A DNA stretch of 64,000 nucleotides. Source: Planctomycetota bacterium. GTDB lineage: Bacteria > Planctomycetota > Planctomycetia > Gemmatales > Gemmataceae. Position 1 is the first letter of the stretch; every line of letters begins with the position of its first letter. Shown here in pieces: positions 59,038 through 64,000 of this stretch. Location of the stretch: contig JAIOPV010000041.1 in NCBI GenBank assembly GCA_021413735.1, forward strand, positions 1 through 64,000. Reading direction: 5' to 3'. The notes beneath the pieces were generated by a model. It did not search any database. It worked only from the letters and a program-made list of their open reading frames with translations, and was not told the origin of the DNA. The position numbers were made by a program, and so were the translations under genes.

Positions 59038-59912
59038 GTACCCCAACGAATCCAGCGCCGGAACCCGATCCAGTCGTGGGCGTCGACTCCGTTCTCGACA
59101 TTCACCGTCAACTCATGGCAGAGTTGAACGACGCCTCGATGACCGCCGACGGCATGCCGCCAGAAGACGAAGAGCCAGACACCATCCAGCGCTTGCTCGC
59201 CGTGATCGCTCGCGAAAATGCGGAGCCTCGCGACGGCTTCGAGCCAGTGCCGTTCTGGGTGGCGTGCGTGTTCGGAACGCTCCTCGCGTGGGGCGGCTAC
59301 TACCTCGGCACGAACACGGCCGATTTCCGCAAGGATGTCTTCGACCGCAGCGATTTGCGGATGCCGGAAGGTGGGTCGGCTGCCGCGAATGTGCCCGACC
59401 CCGACCCGCAGACGCTCGAAGAACTCATGAAGATCGGTGGCCAGAAATTCCAGGCCGTGTGTGCGTCGTGTCATCAACCGAACGGCCAGGGCAAGCCAGC
59501 CGAGAACATCCCGCCGCTCGACGGCTCCGAATGGCTCGTCGGCGATCAAGCGTCGGCAGCGCGGCAATGTCGCATTGTGCTGTACGGGCTGTCGGGGCCG
59601 GTAACGGTGAAGGGACGCACGTTCAACGGGGTGATGCCGAACCAGGGCAACATCATGAAGGATTACGAGATCGCGGCCGTGCTGACGTATGCTCGCAACA
59701 GTTGGAGCAACGCCGCCGACAAGGGGAAACCGCCAGCGATTACTGCTGCGACCGTGCGAGCAGCACGAGCCAAGGAAGGAACGCGAAAGACGAACGGCAC
59801 GCAACCCGTGAGCGCTCCTGAGTTGCAGAAACTGCCGCTGGATTATAGCGACAGCGGAGCGACGCCGACGCCGGAGAAGAAAGACGAGAAGAAGGACCCG
59901 CCGAAGCCATAA
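59034..59912 (+). CDS. CcoP-like mono-heme cytochrome c subunit
   Basis: The 292-residue protein has an acidic cytoplasmic N-terminus of about 75 residues, one membrane helix (VPFWVACVFGTLLAWGGYY), and a periplasmic cytochrome c domain with a single heme motif, VCASCHQPNGQG. The axial Met is probably in FNGVMPNQG. Its place after ccoO is that of ccoP, but CcoP normally carries two heme c groups. The C-terminal 60 residues are Lys/Pro-rich. It overlaps ccoO by ATGA. A mono-heme third subunit seems to be a lineage variant in which alternative complex III heme subunits may take over the missing function. Confidence 0.85.
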   Translation: MSTPTNPAPEPDPVVGVDSVLDIHRQLMAELNDASMTADGMPPEDEEPDTIQRLLAVIARENAEPRDGFEPVPFWVACVFGTLLAWGGYYLGTNTADFRKDVFDRSDLRMPEGGSAAANVPDPDPQTLEELMKIGGQKFQAVCASCHQPNGQGKPAENIPPLDGSEWLVGDQASAARQCRIVLYGLSGPVTVKGRTFNGVMPNQGNIMKDYEIAAVLTYARNSWSNAADKGKPPAITAATVRAARAKEGTRKTNGTQPVSAPELQKLPLDYSDSGATPTPEKKDEKKDPPKP

Positions 59913-59924
59913 CGCTGCGTTCTC

Positions 59925-62771
59925 ATGTCCATTTGCGACTACTGCCGGGGTCCGATCACTGGTGCCGGGCACAGTGGCCGACCCTGGCCCGGTCGCGCGG
60001 CAAGCACCTACTGCTGCTTCGGCTGCCTCAGCCTCGGCGAACAGCAAGAACAACTCGCCACTTCACAATCGCTTCCCCCTTCTGGATGGAAACTCGACGG
60101 CCTCGGCATCCGCCTCGGAATCGCGCTCCTCGTCGTCGGTCAGTCGATGATCTTCGGGCTTGCGCTGAACCTGCATGACGATGTGCCGCCCGACGTGCGA
60201 TGGATCACGCAGTCTCTCATCTTGCTCGCGACGCTGGTGGTGATTGGGTTGCTTGGCCCGCCGTTGTTTCGCACTGCGTGGCACGAGTTCCGACGCGGTC
60301 GCGTCACCATCGAAGCGTTGTTTCTGCTGACGATGACGGGCGCAATGGCGGCTTCACTTCAGGCACACATCACAGGGCACGGCAAAATCTACTACGAAGT
60401 CGTGTCGATTCTGCTGGTCGTGTACACGCTCGGGAAAGTGATCGGCTCACGCAGTCGGGCGGTTGCGCTCGCGGGCGCGAGAGCATGGGCTGGGCAACTC
60501 GAAACGTGTCGGCTCGTCGATGCTCACGGAAGAACGCGAACAGCGTCCGTAACGGAAGTGTTGCGAGGCGATGTTGTCGAAGTGAACCCGGGCGAGACGT
60601 TCGCGGTTGATGGCGTCATTCGCGAAGGCGTCGGCTTTATCACGGAAGCGGCGGTAACCGGCGAACCGTTCGCGGTGGTGCGTCGACCGGGTGATCGCGT
60701 CCTGGCGGGTGCCGCGAGTAACGATGCCACCTTCCGAATTGAAGCGACCGCCCCAGGTACAGAACGACAAGTCGATCGCCTTATCGCGGCCGTCGATGCT
60801 GCGAGTGACAAGCCAGTGTCACTGCAAGCCCAAGCCGACGCGCTGGGGCAGTGGTTCTTTCCTTTGGTGGTTCTCACGGCGTTCGGCACCTTCGGTTACT
60901 GGACGCTCTTCACATCCGAAGGATGGGAAGCGGCGCTGTTCAATGCGATGTCGGTGTTGCTCGTCGCGTGTCCGTGCGTGATCGGTCTTGCAACGCCGAT
61001 TGTGATTTGGTCTGCCCTCGGGCGTCTCGCGGAACGCGGCGTCATCGTTCGGGCTGGTGATGCGGTCGAGCGATTAGCCGAAGTCGATTGCGTGATGTTC
61101 GACAAGACCGGCACGCTGACCGACGACAGCTTCGCACTGCTCGACATCGCGACAACCAGCACAGGCGACGATCGCGCGAAGTTGCTCGGCTGGCTCTCGG
61201 TGATCCAAGAGCGAAGCAATCACCCCGTTGCACGGCCATTCGCAAAACTGCCGCGACCATTCGCTTCGCGTGTCGATTCTCTGCGAGTGATTCCGGGCTG
61301 CGGCGTGGTAGCCGAGATTGATGCGAACGGCGTCAAGCATCTCGTTCACATCGGCACACCGCAGTGGATCTCGCAGAACCTAACCCCCCAACCCCCTTCC
61401 CTGGAAAGGAAGGGGGAGCAAAGCCCCCTCTCCTTTTGGGGGAGGGGGTTGGGGGAGGGGTTATCCGAGACACTTCGTGCCTCCGGTCACCGCATCGACA
61501 TTGCCCTCGACGGCGAACTCGTTGCGTGTGCGGTTCTCGCCGAACAGCTCCGCGATTCAACCCCGCAAGCGCTCGCTGGGTTTCGTCGGCTTGGGTTGCC
61601 TGTCGAAGTCCTCACCGGTGACACCGCCGAGCGCGCCGCCATCCTGAACCTTCCAGCCCGAAGCGGTCTCCTTCCCGATGACAAACGACTCGCCATCGAA
61701 GCTGCGAAGGCGAGCGGCAAGCGGCCGCTGTTCGTGGGTGATGGGATCAACGACGCTGCTGCTCTTGCCTCGGCGCATGTCGGAATCGCGCTCGCCAGCG
61801 GAACCGACATCGCGGTCGGCGCAGCAGACGTAACCCTCTACCACAATGACCTCCGCCTGTTGCCGTGGGCGGTCGAACTGAGCCGGGAGGCGGTCCGTGC
61901 GGTCCGACGAAACATGCTCTGCGCACTTTGCTACAACCTGTTCGGAATGACGCTCGCCGCATGCGGGATCCTTCACCCCGTTGCTGCAGTCGTGCTGATG
62001 CTCGTCTCCAGTTTGTCGCTGATCTTCTCATCAACACGGGTCGGTGTCTCAGCTTCCCACTGCTCGGAAGAACCGGGTATCGGGGATGTCGGGAAGCGGG
62101 AAGCGGAAACACCGCAGGCCAAACGCGCTCTTTTGCACGGGTTCGCGTTCGGACTTCAGGGCGCCACGTTCCTGTTGCTTCTCAGCACAGCTCGGGAATG
62201 GCCGGCTGTCTTGTTCGTGTTGGGTGGGTTCGCGGTCGTGGGGGGCGTGCTCGCATACCTCTGGAACCGCTGGACAACGATTCCGCACTCGGCGGATATG
62301 TGCTTCGGAATGCTCACGCTCGGGAACCTCGGAATGCTTCTCGGCTGGTGGGCCGATGCGGGCTTCAGTGCGTTGAGCGATCACGGTTGTTGTCGCTGCG
62401 TTGAAGCGATGCGAGGCGACATTCTTACGTCGCCATGTATGTGGATTGGTATGTTGCTGTTCGCGAACGCGGCGATGCTCTGGCTACCGCGACGCTCGGG
62501 GGTGCATTCAGGGAATCACGCCGCCGCGATGTACACCGGCGGAAACTTCGGCATGGTGTTGGGTATGATTGCGGGCGGCTGGTGTGCGTCGCAGTTCGAG
62601 ACGGATTCGATGTCGTTCGCGGTCGTCAGTAGCTTCGCGGGAATGACCGCAGGTATGCTCGTCGGGATGTTACTCGGGACATGGTTGACCGAACGAGTGC
62701 TTGGCTTCGCTCGGTTGCTTTTGCTGGTGCCGCGTTGGTTGCGAACGGGAAATGTCAGCCGTAGCGCCTGA
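59925..62771 (+). CDS. ccoI: Copper-translocating P-type ATPase for cbb3 oxidase assembly
   Basis: The 948-residue P1B ATPase should move copper across the membrane for oxidase maturation. The N-terminus has a Cys-rich metal site, CDYC and YCCFGC, typical of CcoI/FixI, with no HMA domain. The core has TGEP, the copper motif CPC in LLVACPCVIGLATP, DKTGTLTDD with the phosphorylated Asp, and GDGINDAAAL. About 230 residues after the core form extra membrane helices rich in Gly and Met (MCFGMLTLGNLGMLLGWW, GNFGMVLGMIAGG, GMTAGMLVGMLLG) not found in standard CcoI. Two repeat-derived insertions are in frame, at 61376-61461 in the cytoplasmic ATP-binding region and at 62051-62109 before the extra domain. 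It closes the respiratory operon and overlaps the convergent TauE gene by 17 bases. Confidence 0.93.
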   Translation: MSICDYCRGPITGAGHSGRPWPGRAASTYCCFGCLSLGEQQEQLATSQSLPPSGWKLDGLGIRLGIALLVVGQSMIFGLALNLHDDVPPDVRWITQSLILLATLVVIGLLGPPLFRTAWHEFRRGRVTIEALFLLTMTGAMAASLQAHITGHGKIYYEVVSILLVVYTLGKVIGSRSRAVALAGARAWAGQLETCRLVDAHGRTRTASVTEVLRGDVVEVNPGETFAVDGVIREGVGFITEAAVTGEPFAVVRRPGDRVLAGAASNDATFRIEATAPGTERQVDRLIAAVDAASDKPVSLQAQADALGQWFFPLVVLTAFGTFGYWTLFTSEGWEAALFNAMSVLLVACPCVIGLATPIVIWSALGRLAERGVIVRAGDAVERLAEVDCVMFDKTGTLTDDSFALLDIATTSTGDDRAKLLGWLSVIQERSNHPVARPFAKLPRPFASRVDSLRVIPGCGVVAEIDANGVKHLVHIGTPQWISQNLTPQPPSLERKGEQSPLSFWGRGLGEGLSETLRASGHRIDIALDGELVACAVLAEQLRDSTPQALAGFRRLGLPVEVLTGDTAERAAILNLPARSGLLPDDKRLAIEAAKASGKRPLFVGDGINDAAALASAHVGIALASGTDIAVGAADVTLYHNDLRLLPWAVELSREAVRAVRRNMLCALCYNLFGMTLAACGILHPVAAVVLMLVSSLSLIFSSTRVGVSASHCSEEPGIGDVGKREAETPQAKRALLHGFAFGLQGATFLLLLSTAREWPAVLFVLGGFAVVGGVLAYLWNRWTTIPHSADMCFGMLTLGNLGMLLGWWADAGFSALSDHGCCRCVEAMRGDILTSPCMWIGMLLFANAAMLWLPRRSGVHSGNHAAAMYTGGNFGMVLGMIAGGWCASQFETDSMSFAVVSSFAGMTAGMLVGMLLGTWLTERVLGFARLLLLVPRWLRTGNVSRSA
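61376..61461. repeat. In-frame palindromic insertion 1 in ccoI (CCCCAACCCC family)
   Basis: CCTAACCCCCCAACCCCCTT starts a C-rich module that ends in GGAAGGGGGAG and is followed by CCCCCTCTCC and GGGGGAGGGGGTTGGGGGAG. It encodes NLTPQPPSLERKG and SFWGRGLGEGL. It consists of the same two modules as the insertion at 24991-25081, in the opposite strand order. Confidence 0.8.
62051..62109. repeat. In-frame heptad insertion 2 in ccoI
   Basis: Units CGGGTAT CGGGGAT GT CGGGAAG CGGGAAG CGGAAAC (62074-62110) follow a short inverse GCTTCCCAC (62052-62060). The stretch encodes CSEEPGIGDVGKREAETP between the ATPase core and the extra membrane domain. Confidence 0.6.
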
Positions 62772-63546
62772 TGAAGTAGAACGCCGACAACCCGAAGCCA
62801 ATCGAAATCACCGCGTAACGGACATAAGTCGCAGGCAGTCGGAGTGCCACTCGCGCCCCGACGTAGCCGCCGACAATCGCGGTCACAGCCATCGGAATCG
62901 CATAATTCCAGTTCACCAAACCATCGCGGATGAATACCACCGCAGCGGCTGCGTTGATGCCAGTCGCCAGGAATGTCTTCACCGCATTCATTCGATGAAT
63001 GTCGCCCACACCCATGAAGCCGAGCGTACTCAACATCAAGATGCCAATGCCCGCACCGAAGTAACCGCCATACACAGCGACGAAAAACTGGAAGCTCACC
63101 AACAACACCTGCGTGATCCAACTCGGTTCATGATGTTCAGGCTGAACCCCCTCAACGCTCGCCCTCCGCTTCAACCACTTCGACACCGGACCCTGCACGA
63201 CGAACAACACCGCTGCCGTGAGGATGAGCCATGGGACAAGATCCGCGAACGTCTCCTTATCGCGGCCCACGAGATCAGCGCCGATGTATCCCCCAATGAG
63301 GCTCGGCACAATCATCTTCAACACGAAGCGTCGGCACTCCCAAAGTTCCTTGCGGTAACCGAGTGAACCAGCCAACGAACCGGGCATCAGCGCGATGGTA
63401 CTTGTCCCGTTTGCGACCGCAGCCGAGACAACAGTGGTCAGCGCGGGGAACGTGAGCAGTGTGCCACCGCCAGCGATGGAATTCATCGCTCCAGCGAGGA
63501 ACGCGGAAACGCACAACGCGAGGAGTGTCCAGTCGAGAGGTGGCAT
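62755..63546 (-). CDS. TauE/SafE (TSUP) family membrane carrier
   Basis: The 263-residue protein has about eight membrane helices in two similar halves. NSIAGGGTLLTFPAL in the first half and GYFGAGIGILMLSTLGFMG in the second are the paired TSUP signatures, and FLATGINAAAAVVF follows. Family members export or take up sulfite, sulfoacetate or similar organosulfur anions. The substrate is not predictable here. The 3' end overlaps the convergent ccoI gene by 17 bases. Confidence 0.93.
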   Translation of the reverse strand: MPPLDWTLLALCVSAFLAGAMNSIAGGGTLLTFPALTTVVSAAVANGTSTIALMPGSLAGSLGYRKELWECRRFVLKMIVPSLIGGYIGADLVGRDKETFADLVPWLILTAAVLFVVQGPVSKWLKRRASVEGVQPEHHEPSWITQVLLVSFQFFVAVYGGYFGAGIGILMLSTLGFMGVGDIHRMNAVKTFLATGINAAAAVVFIRDGLVNWNYAIPMAVTAIVGGYVGARVALRLPATYVRYAVISIGFGLSAFYFIRRYG

Positions 63547-63581
63547 CGGGACATGATATGAGGCGAGTTCCGCCTGTCCGC

Positions 63582-63629
63582 AAACGACAGCGGCCGGCCA
63601 TTCCCGAAGGAGAGGCCGGCCACTGTCGT
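63582..63629. terminator. 17-bp inverted repeat (CGGCCGGCC family)
   Basis: AACGACAGCGGCCGGCC (63582-63598) and GGCCGGCCACTGTCGTT (63613-63629) pair with one mismatch around a 14-base loop. It lies 18 bases past the stop of the last gene on the minus strand and is probably its terminator. Confidence 0.65.
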
Positions 63630-63647
63630 TGTTACTTCAGACGCAGA

Positions 63648-64000
63648 TTACTTCGCGCCATCGACGATCTTGAGGGCACCATCGCCAGCGTTGGCCCGCT
63701 TGTACAGCGGCAGGTGGCGGTAGTAAACCTCAAGCGTCAGGATCATCATCGCGGTGGTGCCAAGGCGACCACAGCTCCGGCCGATCCAACCCGGTTCTGG
63801 CTCGAAGCTCCCCTGGTTCGGGCCGTCCTTCTTGTTCTGGAGGCTGATGAGCCAGTCACGCATGCCGCCCTTGCGTGTGCCGTCAGCGCCCTTCGGGCCT
63901 TCGTTCCAGGTCTTCCATTCATCGCCTTCGTAGAAGTGAACGACCTGCGTGGCGTAATAGTAGAAGTACATGTCCGGCGAAGCGGTGGACTTCACAGGTG
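63648..64000 (-). CDS. Prenyltransferase/squalene-cyclase-repeat protein, C-terminal part
   Basis: The frame is open to the window edge, so only the last ~117 residues are seen. MYFYYYATQVVHFYEGDEWK, then GGMRDWLISLQNKKDG, GSFEPEPGW and GRLGTTAMMILTLEVYYRHL are the tandem helix-plus-QxxDGSF-like pattern of squalene-hopene cyclase/prenyltransferase repeats. Planctomycetes have many such alpha/alpha-barrel proteins of unknown role, often exported. A GTG at 63995 is not the true start. A terminator-like repeat follows the stop. Confidence 0.85.
   Translation of the reverse strand, partial: PVKSTASPDMYFYYYATQVVHFYEGDEWKTWNEGPKGADGTRKGGMRDWLISLQNKKDGPNQGSFEPEPGWIGRSCGRLGTTAMMILTLEVYYRHLPLYKRANAGDGALKIVDGAK

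Overview
The window looks like chromosome of a Gemmataceae-type planctomycete. GC is high, GTG and TTG starts with good Shine-Dalgarno sites are common, and many families are typical of that group: a TAT-exported Gfo/Idh/MocA oxidoreductase, a carboxypeptidase-regulatory-like lipoprotein, the 'HVRGCW...DLxLGK' protein family, and alternative complex III. This assignment is inference from gene content; there is no rRNA or tRNA in the window to settle it.

Layout. 1-3215: leftward block with a lipoprotein, KDO-8-phosphate synthase (kdsA) and a pterin-4a-carbinolamine dehydratase. 3417-6703: a histidine kinase and a sigma-54-dependent response regulator. 6637-13084: a ~6.4 kb integrative element inserted in the 3' end of that regulator gene. 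It has 67-bp direct-repeat att sites, paired TGGTGACC integrase-type sites at both ends, a tyrosine integrase, an excisionase-like protein, a small unknown protein, a PrimPol/DUF3987-type replication protein and one cargo gene. The replication gene ends in a motif that matches the prfB (RF2) +1 programmed frameshift signal and would add 54 residues. 13160-23770: membrane protein, Gfo/Idh/MocA oxidoreductase, GH32 glycosidase, lipoprotein, xylose isomerase, and a second kinase/sigma-54 regulator pair. 23862-29421: folE, a large FAD/Fe-S dehydrogenase, and moaD-moaE-moaA for molybdopterin. 29529-41500: mixed housekeeping and unknown genes (vWA composite protein, GGQ release-factor-like protein, dual-specificity phosphatase, class V aminotransferase, OYE-type oxidoreductase, 7Fe ferredoxin, cupin-like protein, ankyrin and SUKH proteins, MFS carrier, metallophosphoesterase). 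41723-47222: a lone phage-type terminase large subunit, an NfeD-like membrane protein, a Uma2 nuclease, an ABC-ATPase/GNAT fusion, a tiny membrane protein and an aldo/keto reductase. 47485-62771: a respiratory operon coding alternative complex III (actA, actB, an actC-actD fusion, actE, actF) followed by a cbb3-type oxidase (ccoS, ccoN, ccoO, a mono-heme ccoP-like protein) and its copper ATPase (ccoI). 62755-64000: a TauE/SafE carrier and the 3' end of a prenyltransferase/squalene-cyclase-repeat protein.

The most unusual property of the window is its load of interspersed inverted repeats. At least ten families are visible, many as pairs of arrays with a 7-base period, others as perfect stems of 25-40 bp. 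Several lie in frame inside genes (the FAD/Fe-S dehydrogenase, the copper ATPase, the terminase, the moaE/moaA junction and the element's replication gene), much like the protein-coding palindromic elements of Rickettsia.
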